Origin: Micromonospora citrea
GTDB taxonomy: Bacteria > Actinomycetota > Actinomycetes > Mycobacteriales > Micromonosporaceae
DNA: 64,000 nucleotides
Direction: 5' to 3'
NCBI RefSeq assembly: GCF_900090315.1
Contig: NZ_FMHZ01000002.1
Coordinates: 62,001 to 126,000 of the forward strand
This document shows positions 46,185-55,239 of this stretch, piece by piece. The notes below the pieces were generated by a model. The model searched no databases and was not told where the DNA came from. It was given only the letters and a program-made list of their open reading frames with translations. Numbering within the stretch: the first letter of the stretch is position 1; the number at the start of each line of letters is the position of its first letter. The position numbers and the translations under genes are program-made.

Positions 46185-49100
46185 GCTTCCTCCCCGGTGG
46201 CGACCGGGCCGGACGGTTGGCGGGCGCCGGGCGCCGCGCCGTCCGGCGGGGCCAGTAGGAGGACGTTGGGCGTGCGGTCAGGCCGAGCTGCCCGCAGCAG
46301 CCCGTAGCCGATGCCGGCGGCGCCCATCAGCAGTCCCGGCACGTGCAATCCGTGCGGTACGCCGCAGAGCTCCTCGCCGGCGAGCACCGTCTCGGCGACC
46401 GCGCGCGTCGCCCTGCGGGCCATCGCTACAAGGGCTCCGTCGCCGGTGGCCAGACCGGCGGTGAGCAGGGCTTCCGCCAGGCCGAGGTCGCCGTGGCACA
46501 GGCAGTCGTTGCCGGTGCCGGTGAGCAGTTCGCCCGAGGTGAGGGTCCGCCGCACCGCGGCGACCGCCGCGTCGAGGTCGGCGCGCACCTCGGGAACGCG
46601 CACGGTGCCGAGCATGGCCGCGCGGGCCAGCGCGACGCCGGCGGCGCCGTGACACCACGCGTTCATGAACGTGCCCGGCGGGGTGGCGTCCCGGTGGTCG
46701 GGCCAGTTGCCCGCGGCGGCGTCGTAGCGGAGGTGCTCGTAGCGCACGGCACGCTCGGCCGCGTCGAGGTAACGCTGCTCGCCCGTCACCCGGGCGATCT
46801 CGGCCAGCGCGTAGGCGATGCCGGATGCTCCGTGCGAGAAGCCGAGCAGCGGCGATCGCGCGGGGATCACGGACCGCCACGCCAGCCCCGGGTCCTGGGC
46901 CGTGGCGGTGGCTAGCAACCGGTCGCCCGCCGCGCGCAGCGCCTCCGCCGTCCACTCGTGCGGATCGACCGCGTGCAGGGCGCGCAGGGCGAGCGCCGCC
47001 CCGGCGGTGCCCGCGACCACGTCGAGGTGGTGGTCGTCGCTGAACCGCCGGACCAGTTCCGGTACGAGTCGACGTGCCTGGGTCAGCAGCGGTCGCGCCC
47101 GCCACAGCGCCCCGAGCTGGGTCAGCGCGTGGACGTAGCCGCCCAGTTCACTGAAGCCCCCGATGCCGAGCCGGTTCCGGTCGGTCTCCGGCCAGTCGAG
47201 CAGGGCGTCGACGTGTTCGCTGAGCATCGCCGTTATCGCCTCGGCGGCGGACCGGAACCTCGCCAGGCCGGTCCGCTCCCCGAGCTGGCCGAGGAACACC
47301 GCGATCCCGGACAGCCCGCTGTAGCTCTCGAACGCCGTGGGTACGACGCTCCAGTGCCGGTCGGTGACGAGCGCGAGGGTCAGCCACACCGGCCGCTCCG
47401 GGTCGCCGAGCGCGGTCTCGAGGAGGCGGTCGCCGACGCGGACGGCGGCGCGTTCGGCGAGCGCCTGGTCGATCTCCTCGGCCGGCGCGGCGCGGACCCG
47501 GGGCGCGTCGCCTCCCTGGCCGTCGCCGAGTTGCAGCGCGGCCAGCGAGGCCGACACGGCCCAGCTCTGTTGGCGCAGGTCGGCGTCGGACAGTCCGGCT
47601 ATCCGGTCCCGGACGAGGTCCAGTCCGCGGTGGGGGAAGAAGTCGCGTACGACGAGGTCGCGGTCGTCGTACAGGTCCCGGGAGTCGGGTCGGGTCCGGA
47701 AGAACGGGATGTCGCGCCGGGCGAGCTGCCGAATCTCGCTGGTGGCGACGGCCCGGTCGGCGACCAGGTCGGGATGGCGGGTCGCGAGGACCTCGAACAG
47801 GCACTCCCTGTCCAGGGCGTCGCCCAGCACCACCGGGTGCCAGGATTCGCCGAGGATGCGGCCGTACACCATGGTGGGCAGCACGATGAACCGGATCTCG
47901 TCCGCAGCGAACGCGGCGACCGGCCCGTCGGGTGCGGCCAGCTCGTCACGATGCGCGAGCAACAGCCGGTAACAGGCTTCGAAACCGGAGACCAGGTCTG
48001 CCTTGTATCGTGCGGGTTCCACCACGGTGCCGGCGACCGTGGGCAGGTTGTGCCCGCCCGGCATCTCCATCCGGGCCCGGGTCCGCCGCATCCGGTCGGT
48101 GCCGGTGTCCTGCCACCGCGGCACCTTCATCGGGCTCAGCTCCCCTCGCCCGCCGGCCATCCCGGACAGCTCGGTGGCCACCACCTCGTCACCGTCCTGC
48201 TGGATCAGCCGCTGCGGCAGCAGGCCGATCGACAGCACGGACTCCTCGATGCGGTGCATCGCCTCGGCGGGCAGCACCAGCGGCCGGGTGCCGGTGGTCG
48301 GCCGGGCCTGTTGGAAGATCGCCTCCAGATCGACGATCACCGGGTGCTCGCCGGCGGCTATGACGTTCTCCAGGTGGATGTCCGAGGCGCGCAGCAGGTA
48401 CAGCAGGCTCAGGTAGGCCCCCTGCCGCCAGTAGAAGCGGCGCAGTTCCTCCTCGTCGGCGCAGCTCTGCGGGTGGACGAACTCGACCCAGCCGTACCCG
48501 GCCCGCTCCACGATGGTCAGCCGCCGCAGTGGGCAGGCCGTCCCCTTGTCGTTGAGCCAGTCGACCAGGGCGTAGAAGTGCGACTCCACAGCGAGTGAGC
48601 GCGGCTTGTAGACCACCTTGCCGCCGTCGACGAACGTGAGGATCGCGACGCTGCGCCCGCCGCGGTGCGTGTCGCCGGCGCCGGTCCGCACCTCCACCAG
48701 GTCGTCGAGCGAGGTGGCGGTCAGGCCGAACTCCGCACGCAGCGCCGGCAGGTCGGCCAGCACGCGCCGGGTCAGCTCGCTCCGTACCGTCAGCCACGTC
48801 TCCATGTCGTCGACGAGCTCCCGGGTGAGCGTCGGATACTCGGCGAGGATCCGCAGGGCGTACGCCGGCTCGCGAAGCTGCCGGACGAAGTCACCGAACC
48901 GTGCTGACGGGGTGTCACCGGACAACGTTCCGGCGGTGCGTGCGCGCTGCAGGTGGACCGCGAGCACCGGACTGATCATCGCCAGGTGGACCTCGTGGTT
49001 CGGCCGCAGCAACGGATGGTGTGGCGGAATCTCGCCCTGGTGGCCGTGGTCGCCGGCGAGGCGGCTCACCTCCTCGTGCAGTCGCTGCTGGTACCAGTGC

Positions 49101-49528
49101 GACAGCGGGTGGACCAGCGTGAGCAGGTCGGCGGTCGGTCCCAGATCTGCCGTCGGACCGGCGTCGAACGGGGGCATCTCGGCTGAGTCGGTCGACCACG
49201 CCCGCGCCACGCTGGTCAGCCACGACGGTGGCTGCGGCACCCGGTCGCGCAGGCTGGCGGCGGACTCGCCGAGGAGCAGCCCCAACTCATCCTCGCTGAG
49301 GCCGGACTCGTGCCACCGGGCGAGGTTCGGCTCCAGCCCGCCGGTGGCGGCCCGGACGGTCCGCCAGGCGTCGAGCCGACGCGCGCCGCGGGTACGGGCC
49401 GCCTCGGTGTCGGGCACCGGCGCGCGCCGTCGTTCCTGCAGGGGCAGGGCAGCCCACCAGGCTGGTCGGTCGAACACGTCGCTGCCGAGGTCGGCGCGAT
49501 CGCTCGTTGCGATGTTGCGTGGGGCCAT
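46181..49528 (-). CDS. lanM: Class II lanthipeptide synthetase LanM1
   Basis: 1115 aa. The N-terminal dehydratase (DUF4135, kinase-like) has GAGDTHRGGRSVAILTF, VVYKPRSLAVESHF, DIHLENVIAAGEHPVIVDLE; it phosphorylates and eliminates Ser/Thr of the precursor. The C-terminal LanC-like cyclase (about 760-1100) has zinc ligands Cys959 (NAWCHGAAG) and Cys1011-His1012 (CLCHGDLG), forming thioether rings. ATG at 49528 follows GGAGAG. It lies 112 nt downstream of the precursor LanA1 on the same strand, so that peptide is its presumed substrate. Confidence 0.94.
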   Translation of the reverse strand: MAPRNIATSDRADLGSDVFDRPAWWAALPLQERRRAPVPDTEAARTRGARRLDAWRTVRAATGGLEPNLARWHESGLSEDELGLLLGESAASLRDRVPQPPSWLTSVARAWSTDSAEMPPFDAGPTADLGPTADLLTLVHPLSHWYQQRLHEEVSRLAGDHGHQGEIPPHHPLLRPNHEVHLAMISPVLAVHLQRARTAGTLSGDTPSARFGDFVRQLREPAYALRILAEYPTLTRELVDDMETWLTVRSELTRRVLADLPALRAEFGLTATSLDDLVEVRTGAGDTHRGGRSVAILTFVDGGKVVYKPRSLAVESHFYALVDWLNDKGTACPLRRLTIVERAGYGWVEFVHPQSCADEEELRRFYWRQGAYLSLLYLLRASDIHLENVIAAGEHPVIVDLEAIFQQARPTTGTRPLVLPAEAMHRIEESVLSIGLLPQRLIQQDGDEVVATELSGMAGGRGELSPMKVPRWQDTGTDRMRRTRARMEMPGGHNLPTVAGTVVEPARYKADLVSGFEACYRLLLAHRDELAAPDGPVAAFAADEIRFIVLPTMVYGRILGESWHPVVLGDALDRECLFEVLATRHPDLVADRAVATSEIRQLARRDIPFFRTRPDSRDLYDDRDLVVRDFFPHRGLDLVRDRIAGLSDADLRQQSWAVSASLAALQLGDGQGGDAPRVRAAPAEEIDQALAERAAVRVGDRLLETALGDPERPVWLTLALVTDRHWSVVPTAFESYSGLSGIAVFLGQLGERTGLARFRSAAEAITAMLSEHVDALLDWPETDRNRLGIGGFSELGGYVHALTQLGALWRARPLLTQARRLVPELVRRFSDDHHLDVVAGTAGAALALRALHAVDPHEWTAEALRAAGDRLLATATAQDPGLAWRSVIPARSPLLGFSHGASGIAYALAEIARVTGEQRYLDAAERAVRYEHLRYDAAAGNWPDHRDATPPGTFMNAWCHGAAGVALARAAMLGTVRVPEVRADLDAAVAAVRRTLTSGELLTGTGNDCLCHGDLGLAEALLTAGLATGDGALVAMARRATRAVAETVLAGEELCGVPHGLHVPGLLMGAAGIGYGLLRAARPDRTPNVLLLAPPDGAAPGARQPSGPVATGEEA

Positions 49529-49640
49529 CACGTCTCTCCGTTGCGGCTTGTCACGGTGGAACGGGTGCCGGGTGGGCGGTGGCGGCGGACGTCTCCGCCC
49601 ACCCGGTGACGCGACCGGAATGCCGATCGCCATCGCGGGA

Positions 49641-49817
49641 TCAGCAGCAGCCGACGCTGAAGATGCCGCAGGTGCCACAGATGCTGTGCTTGAAGGTGGA
49701 GATCGTGACCGTGATGGTGAAGCACACCGCGCTGCTACCACCGTTGATCTCCTGATCGAGGTCGGTCAGGTCGAGCTGACCGATCGGGTCCTCCACGAGT
49801 TCCGGTCGTTCCGTCAT
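49641..49817 (-). CDS. lanA1: Lanthipeptide precursor LanA1
   Basis: 58 aa. The leader, 27 residues, is acidic (MTERPELVEDPIGQLDLTDL, then DQEINGG) and ends in a double-Gly cleavage site. The 31-residue core starts SSAVCFTITVTISTF and ends HSICGTCGIFSVGCC, with 5 Cys and 10 Ser/Thr. The ATG at 49817 is preferred to the in-frame GTG at 49826 because of the spacing from GGGAGG. It lies just upstream of lanM1. The leader is unlike those of the two plus-strand precursors. Confidence 0.88.
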   Translation of the reverse strand: MTERPELVEDPIGQLDLTDLDQEINGGSSAVCFTITVTISTFKHSICGTCGIFSVGCC

Positions 49818-50151
49818 TTTTGTCACCTCCCCCCGTCAGATCGCGAACCGTCGCTGTTCTGGCCGAGCGGGCCGAGCGTCTCAGACGTCGGTTGTTTCCC
49901 GGTCGACGCTCGGTTCACTGCTGATTCGGCCGCGGTAGAGCCGCCCGACACCGGTATTGACCGGCGCGCCGGCGGTGTCCAGTGTGGTTTCCGCCGCCAC
50001 CCTGGCGGCGCCGGTTCCTGGCCGAGCCGAGTTTCCGATTCCGTCGCCTGTTCTGTCCGCGGGCTCATCGCCGCCCGCCGCGGTTGCCGTATTCGTCATC
50101 CGGGATGAAGCGGCAGGCGGGGCGACATTTCTTTCATCGATCGGAGAAATC
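49818..50151. promoter_or_regulatory. Divergent control region of the lanthipeptide cluster
   Basis: 334 bases between the divergent precursors lanA1 (minus) and lanA2 (plus). Both operons must start here. Ribosome sites are GGGGGGAGG (lanA1) and TCGGAGAAA (lanA2). No perfect palindrome was found. A long plus-strand frame runs through the region, but its translation is low-complexity before the lanA2 ATG. Confidence 0.4.
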
Positions 50152-50400
50152 ATGGAAACTGCCGCGAGGGCGTGGAAGGACCCGGTGTTCCGGGCCGCGC
50201 TCGACGACGCCGAACTCGCCCTGCTGCCGGCCCACCCGGTCGGCGCGGTCGAGCTGGACGAGATGGTCACGGACGGAACGCGGGGCGCCGGCACCGAGTC
50301 CACCGCGACGATGGGCTGCTGCAACGGGGAGCCCTACACCTTCCGCACCTGCCTCACCTGCTACCCGCTGTGGACCTGCCGCACGTGCTGGGGGTGCTGA
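50152..50400 (+). CDS. lanA2: Lanthipeptide precursor LanA2 (mersacidin-type leader)
   Basis: 82 aa. The leader has the mersacidin/lichenicidin-type motif ARAWKDPVFRAALDD, then AELALLPAHPVGAVELDEM. The presumed cut is after the GA of TDGTRGA, giving a 36-residue core (GTESTATMGCCNGEPYTF... ending TCRTCWGC) with 7 Cys and several Thr. There is no classical double-Gly. Its stop overlaps the lanA3 start by 1 nt. Presumed substrate of LanM2. Confidence 0.88.
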   Translation: METAARAWKDPVFRAALDDAELALLPAHPVGAVELDEMVTDGTRGAGTESTATMGCCNGEPYTFRTCLTCYPLWTCRTCWGC

Positions 50401-50648
50401 TGAACGACAAGACCCTGCGCGCGTGGAAGGATCCCGCCTTCCGCACCACACTCGACGACACCGACATCGCCCTGTTGCCCGAGAGTCCGGTGGGCGCCGT
50501 CGGTGGCCTCGACGCGGATTTCGCGGACATCTTCGGCGGGGACCGCGCATTCACCTTCCACACGTGCTTCACCTGCCAGTGGGGCAGTCTCGGCTGCACC
50601 AACACCTGCTGGATCATGACGGCCGGTTGCACATCGGGAAGCTGCTGA
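50400..50648 (+). CDS. lanA3: Lanthipeptide precursor LanA3 (mersacidin-type leader)
   Basis: 82 aa. The leader is homologous to LanA2 (LRAWKDPAFRTTLDD, then TDIALLPESPVGAVGG) and ends DIFGG, a standard double-Gly site. The 35-residue core begins DRAFTFHTCFTCQWGSLGC and ends MTAGCTSGSC, with 6 Cys and 8 Ser/Thr. LanA2 and LanA3 share leaders and the T-x-x-T-C-x-T-C start but differ strongly later, as expected after duplication and core divergence. Confidence 0.9.
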   Translation: MNDKTLRAWKDPAFRTTLDDTDIALLPESPVGAVGGLDADFADIFGGDRAFTFHTCFTCQWGSLGCTNTCWIMTAGCTSGSC

Positions 50649-50801
50649 CGGCGGGCGGCAACCCGCATTCCGGTACCGACGATTGAGCATTTTCCACGCA
50701 GGCCGGGGTGGACATCGTCGCGACGGTGTCCACCCCGGGCCGGAGCGCCGGGCCAGGACAGCCACGGCCCGCGCCGGACGCGCAGACATGAGGGCGGAGA
50801 A

Positions 50802-53800
50802 ATGTTCGACGAAATTCTTCAGACACCAAACTGGTGGCGTGGCCTGACCCGGTCAGAACGGGCCGGGGGCACGCCGGCCATCACGGAGGAGCAACACGAC
50901 TACGGTCGCCGCCGGCGGGACGCCTGGCGCGGCGGCCACATCCTGCGCGGCACCGACATCTCGCTCAACCGGTGGGAACGACTCGGGTTGCCCGAGGACG
51001 AGATCGTCAAGCTGCTGGCCGAGCCGGCCGAGTCGCTCGCCGCCAGGATCCCCGACCGGCCGGCCTGGCTGGACGTGATCGCCACCGCCTGGCGGCGGTT
51101 CGGGTCGGTGCGCCTCGACGACCTCGCCGGGGGCGGCCCGGCTACCGGTTGCGATCACGACGACCACGACCACCGGCACGACCAGTCCGGAAACGTGGTG
51201 TTCCTGAACCTGATCGCGCCGTTGCTGGCATGGGGCCGGGAGGAACTGGGCAACCGGGTGGCCCTGCTGGCGGCCCGGCACGGCCACGACGACCGTCTGC
51301 CCGCCGACCACACGCTGCTGCTACCCCCGCTCGACCGCCTCCTCCACATGATCATCTCCGTCATGATCCTGGAGGTGAACGTCGCACGGGTGGAGGGCCG
51401 GCTGCCCGGGGCGACGCCGGCCGAGCGGATGTCGTCGTTCATCGCGCAGATCCGTACGCCCCAGACGGCACTCGGGATCCTGGCCGAGTACCCGGTGCTC
51501 GCCCGGGAGCTGGTCACCTGCCTACGTACCACGGTCGACGTCCGGGCCCAGTTCGCCGAGCGTCTCCTCACCGACCTGCCCGAGCTGCGGCGCGCCTTCG
51601 GTGGGGCGTGGCACGGACTGGCCGATCTCGCCGAGGTCAGCTTCGGCGCCGGGGACACCCACCGCGGCGGGCAGACGGTCGCGATCCTCACCTTCACCGA
51701 CGGCCGCAAACTGGTGTACAAGCCGCGCAGCCTCAGCGTCGAGGTCCACTTCAACCAGGTCCTCGACTGGCTCAACGCCAACGGCCTCCGTCACCCGCTC
51801 CGGCCGCTGCTCGTGGTGGACCGGGGCGGGTACGGCTGGGTGGAGCACGTCGCCGTCGCCTCGTGCGAGAACGAGGAGCAGGTGGACCGCTTCTTCTGGC
51901 GGCAGGGTGCCTACCTGGCGCTCTTCCACGCGCTCTGCGGCTCCGACATGCACCTGGAGAACGTCATCGCGGCCGGGGAGCACCCCGTCCCCGTCGACCT
52001 GGAGGCGATCTTCCAGGTCCTGCCCCGGGTCACCGGCAGCCAGACGGCGCCGCTCACCTTCGGCGAGGCGCCGCGCGTGGTGCGGGATTCGGTGCTCCGG
52101 GTCGGTCTGTTGCCCGAACGCATCATCACCGCCGACGACGAGGGCATCTACGACGCCGAGGTGAGCGGCCTCGCCGGCTCCGGCGGCCAACTCTCCCCCG
52201 CCCGCCTGCCCACCTTCGTCGCGGGCGGCACCGACGAGATGCGGGTCGTGCGGGACCGGCGGGAGATGCCGGAGACGCACAACCGCGTGCGGCTGGACGA
52301 CCGGCCGGTGAACGCGCTGGCCCACACCGACACCCTCGCCGCCGGCTTCACCGACTGCTACCGCCTCATCGCGGCCCGCCGCGACGATCTGCTCGCCCCC
52401 GGCGGACCGATCGCCCGGTTCCGCCACGACGAGGTGCGGTTCATCCCCCGCCCCACCATGACGTACGGCAGGGTCCAGTCGGAGTCCTGGCACCCCGACC
52501 TGCTGCGGGACTCGCTGGACCGGGAGATCTTCCACGAGGTGCTCTCGACCGCGTTCGTCGACGTGCCGGACCGGGACGTGCTGTTCGGCAGCGAGTACCG
52601 GCAGCTGGCCGACCAGGACATCCCGTCCTTCCACACCACCCCGGGATCGACGGACCTCTACGACGGGCACGGCGTGGTGGCGCACGACTTCCTGGAGACG
52701 AGCGGGCTGGACGCCGTACGGACGCGGATCGGCGCCATGTCCGAGGACGACCTGCGGCGGCAGCTCTGGTGCATCCGCGCCTCCATGTCCGGCCTGACGG
52801 TGGGGACGCCCCGCGCCGGGAAGGTCGAGTCCCGGCCGCTCCCCGAGTCGCCGCTCGACACCGACCTGGCGGTCCGGGCCGGCCGGTCGATCGGCGACCT
52901 GCTGCTCGACGCCGCCCTGACCGCCGACGGCGAAGCGCCGTCGTGGCTCTCGGTGAACTTCATCGGCGACCGGTTCTGGAAGGTGGGCCACGCCGGCATC
53001 GACCTGTACAGCGGAATCGCCGGTGTGGCCCTGTTCCTCGGCCACCTCGGCGCGGCCACCGGCGACGCCCGGTTCCGCCGGCCCGCCGAACAGCTCGCCG
53101 ACCAACTCGCCGGGGTGACCCGACAGCTCGCCGCCAGCGCGGACCGGGGCGCCGGGCTGCCGATCGGCGGGTTCAGCGAGCTGGGCGGCCTCGTCTACGT
53201 CCTGGGCCAGCTCGCCGAGGTGTTGCGGGCGCCCGCGCTCGTCGACGCGGCCCGGCAGGCCGCGACGCTTTGTCAGGAGCGGTTCGCCGAGGACAAGGTG
53301 CTGGACGTGATCAGCGGCACCGCCGGGGCAGCGCTCGCGATCCTCGCCCTGCACGACGCCCATCCCGACGAGCAGACCCTCGACGCCCTCAAGGCGGCCG
53401 GTAGGACGATCGCCGACCGCGCGGTCGACGTGCCCGGCGGGACGGGATGGCAGGTCGAGTACGAGAACGCCCCGGCGCTGCTCGGGTTCTCCCACGGCGC
53501 CAGCGGCATCGGGTACGCGCTGGCCCGGATCGCCCAGCTCACCGGCGACGACCAGCTCGCCGAGGTGTGCGGGCGGGCGTTGCGCTTCGAGCGGCACCAC
53601 CTGTCGCCGGAACAGCGGAACTGGCCCGACCTGCGGGTGATCAGTGGCCCGGGCGCCTTCATGAACGCCTGGTGCCACGGCGCCGCCGGGATCGGCCTGG
53701 CACGCGCCGCGATGCTGCGGCTGCCCGTGCTCTCTCCCTGGCACGACCTGATCCGGGAGGACCTGCACATCGCGGCCGGCAAGGTCCGTGACGACCTGGT

Positions 53801-54170
53801 CGTCGACGGGCGGTACACGGGCATCGGCAACGACTCGATCTGCCACGGGGATCTCGGACTGGTCGAGACCCTGCTGGCGGCCAGCTCGGCACTCGACGAG
53901 CCGGACGACGCGGCCCTGGGTCTCCGGTGCGCGCGGGCGATCGCCGAGCAGGTCCTCGCCGGCACGCCCCGGGCCGGGGTCCCGGAGCAGGTCAGCACGC
54001 CCGGCCTGCTGATGGGGCTCGCCGGCATCGGCTACGGCCTGCTCCGCGTAGCGACGCCGCACCGGGTCGCGAACGTCCTGCTGCTGGACGCCCCGGGGCG
54101 CGGCGGCGATCCGGAGCGGCCGGCCGAGCGGGGGCGCGGCGCAGGGCGCCAGGAGGTAGTGGCCGCCTGA
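50802..54170 (+). CDS. lanM: Class II lanthipeptide synthetase LanM2
   Basis: 1122 aa, same architecture as LanM1. Dehydratase motifs: SFGAGDTHRGGQTVAILTF, LVYKPRSLSVEVHF, DMHLENVIAAGEHPVPVDLE. Cyclase zinc ligands: Cys958 (NAWCHGAAG) and Cys1014-His1015 (SICHGDLG). A His/Asp-rich insertion (CDHDDHDHRHDQ) near residues 118-129 is absent from LanM1. It follows lanA2-lanA3 by 153 nt on the same strand, with GGCGGAG before the ATG, so it most likely modifies those precursors. Confidence 0.94.
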   Translation: MFDEILQTPNWWRGLTRSERAGGTPAITEEQHDYGRRRRDAWRGGHILRGTDISLNRWERLGLPEDEIVKLLAEPAESLAARIPDRPAWLDVIATAWRRFGSVRLDDLAGGGPATGCDHDDHDHRHDQSGNVVFLNLIAPLLAWGREELGNRVALLAARHGHDDRLPADHTLLLPPLDRLLHMIISVMILEVNVARVEGRLPGATPAERMSSFIAQIRTPQTALGILAEYPVLARELVTCLRTTVDVRAQFAERLLTDLPELRRAFGGAWHGLADLAEVSFGAGDTHRGGQTVAILTFTDGRKLVYKPRSLSVEVHFNQVLDWLNANGLRHPLRPLLVVDRGGYGWVEHVAVASCENEEQVDRFFWRQGAYLALFHALCGSDMHLENVIAAGEHPVPVDLEAIFQVLPRVTGSQTAPLTFGEAPRVVRDSVLRVGLLPERIITADDEGIYDAEVSGLAGSGGQLSPARLPTFVAGGTDEMRVVRDRREMPETHNRVRLDDRPVNALAHTDTLAAGFTDCYRLIAARRDDLLAPGGPIARFRHDEVRFIPRPTMTYGRVQSESWHPDLLRDSLDREIFHEVLSTAFVDVPDRDVLFGSEYRQLADQDIPSFHTTPGSTDLYDGHGVVAHDFLETSGLDAVRTRIGAMSEDDLRRQLWCIRASMSGLTVGTPRAGKVESRPLPESPLDTDLAVRAGRSIGDLLLDAALTADGEAPSWLSVNFIGDRFWKVGHAGIDLYSGIAGVALFLGHLGAATGDARFRRPAEQLADQLAGVTRQLAASADRGAGLPIGGFSELGGLVYVLGQLAEVLRAPALVDAARQAATLCQERFAEDKVLDVISGTAGAALAILALHDAHPDEQTLDALKAAGRTIADRAVDVPGGTGWQVEYENAPALLGFSHGASGIGYALARIAQLTGDDQLAEVCGRALRFERHHLSPEQRNWPDLRVISGPGAFMNAWCHGAAGIGLARAAMLRLPVLSPWHDLIREDLHIAAGKVRDDLVVDGRYTGIGNDSICHGDLGLVETLLAASSALDEPDDAALGLRCARAIAEQVLAGTPRAGVPEQVSTPGLLMGLAGIGYGLLRVATPHRVANVLLLDAPGRGGDPERPAERGRGAGRQEVVAA

Positions 54171-54176
54171 GCGCCG

Positions 54177-54198
54177 CGCCCCCGTCAGGCCGGGGGCG
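54177..54198. terminator. Bidirectional hairpin between lanM2 and SARP gene
   Basis: CGCCCCCG/CGGGGGCG, 8-bp arms with a 6-nt loop, 6 nt after the lanM2 stop and about 50 nt from the SARP stop on the other strand. Confidence 0.5.
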
Positions 54199-54248
54199 GT
54201 CCGGGTATCGAAGGGGGCACCCGGATCGCCCCGTCCTGACCTGCCGGT

Positions 54249-55097
54249 TCAGAACTCGGTGGGCACGGCGAGTGGGCGTAGCAACGACAGGTCCACGTCC
54301 TCCCCGAGCAGGATCGTCCGTTCCAGCCGCTGGATCTCGGCCCCGGGGTCGATGCCCAGCTCCTCCCTCAGCAGGCGGCGCAGGTACCGGGCAACGCTCA
54401 GGGCATCGGCCCGCCGGCCGGTCTCGTAGAGCGCGGTCATGAGCAGCTCCCGCAGCCGTTCCCGCAGCGGATGCGCGACGACCAGGGACTCCAGCTCCGG
54501 AATCAGGATGTCGTGCCGGCCGCAGGCCAGACCCGCGCGCAGCCACAACTCGGTCGCGGTGAGCCGTCGCTCGTGCATCCGGATCCGCTCGGCGACGATC
54601 GCGGGGGCGTTCCCGACGTCCGCCATGGCAGCCCCCCGCCACAACGCCATCGCCTGGCCGAGGCGCTCCATCGCCTCCGCCGGGGCCGCCGCCGCGAGCG
54701 CCCGTCGGCCCTCCGCGCAGAACCTGTCGAACTGGTCGGCGTCCAGTTCCCCCGGGGACACCCGCAACTCGTACCCGGCGGGCCGCGTCCGCAGGACTTC
54801 ACCGGCGGGGTCGCCCAGGCTCCGGCGGAGTCGGTGGACGTACTGTTGTACGAGCTTGCGCTGGCTGCCCGGCGCCTCCTCCGGCCACAGCTGCCGCACC
54901 AACTCGTCGCAGGGCACGACGTGGTTCGACCGGACCAGCAGGACCGCGAGCAGCGTGCGCCACTTGCGCTGTCGAAAGTCCTGCCAGGTGCCGTCGGCCG
55001 ACTTCGTTTGTACGGGACCGAGTATCCGGTATCGGATCGGTTCGGGCAGGGCCACGCTTCCGCCTCCCACATCCAGTGCGACGTCCGTCTCGTTCAC
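54249..55097 (-). CDS. SARP/BTAD-domain transcriptional activator
   Basis: 282 aa. The N-terminal OmpR-like winged helix (about 20-105: RYRILGPVQTKSADGTWQDF, RKWRTLLAVLLVRSNHVVPC, VQQYVHRLRRSLGD) is followed by a bacterial transcriptional activator domain (about 110-260: SPGELDADQFDRFCAEGRRA, HPLRERLRELLMTALYETGR). SARPs are the typical pathway activators of antibiotic clusters and bind direct repeats near the -35. GTG at 55097 is assigned from family length. Its leader contains the 28-bp hairpin that includes its ribosome site. Confidence 0.9.
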   Translation of the reverse strand: MNETDVALDVGGGSVALPEPIRYRILGPVQTKSADGTWQDFRQRKWRTLLAVLLVRSNHVVPCDELVRQLWPEEAPGSQRKLVQQYVHRLRRSLGDPAGEVLRTRPAGYELRVSPGELDADQFDRFCAEGRRALAAAAPAEAMERLGQAMALWRGAAMADVGNAPAIVAERIRMHERRLTATELWLRAGLACGRHDILIPELESLVVAHPLRERLRELLMTALYETGRRADALSVARYLRRLLREELGIDPGAEIQRLERTILLGEDVDLSLLRPLAVPTEF

Positions 55098-55104
55098 CGG
55101 GTCA

Positions 55105-55167
55105 CCGCTCCCGGTCCGGCCGGTACGGGCGCACGAGCGGCGCCCGTACCGGCCGGACCGGGAGCGG
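55105..55167 (-). promoter_or_regulatory. 28-bp perfect hairpin in the SARP gene leader
   Basis: Inverted repeat at 55105-55132 and 55140-55167, 28 of 28 matched, with loop ACGAGCG. It ends 8 nt before the GTG of the SARP gene (minus strand) and includes the GGGAGCGG that would serve as its ribosome site. It can act as an RNA hairpin blocking translation or as a DNA-binding palindrome. Confidence 0.6.
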
Positions 55168-55239
55168 CCCGCCGGGTCCTCCGCCGCCGCGCGCTCCTGC
55201 CGCGACGGCGAGGTTTCTTCAGCCTCGGAGGGACCGGTG

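Noticed and set aside
49818..50151. N-terminal extension of LanA2 upstream to 49957
   Set aside because: The extension is low-complexity. The ATG at 50152 has GGAG and begins a standard mersacidin-type leader matching LanA3.
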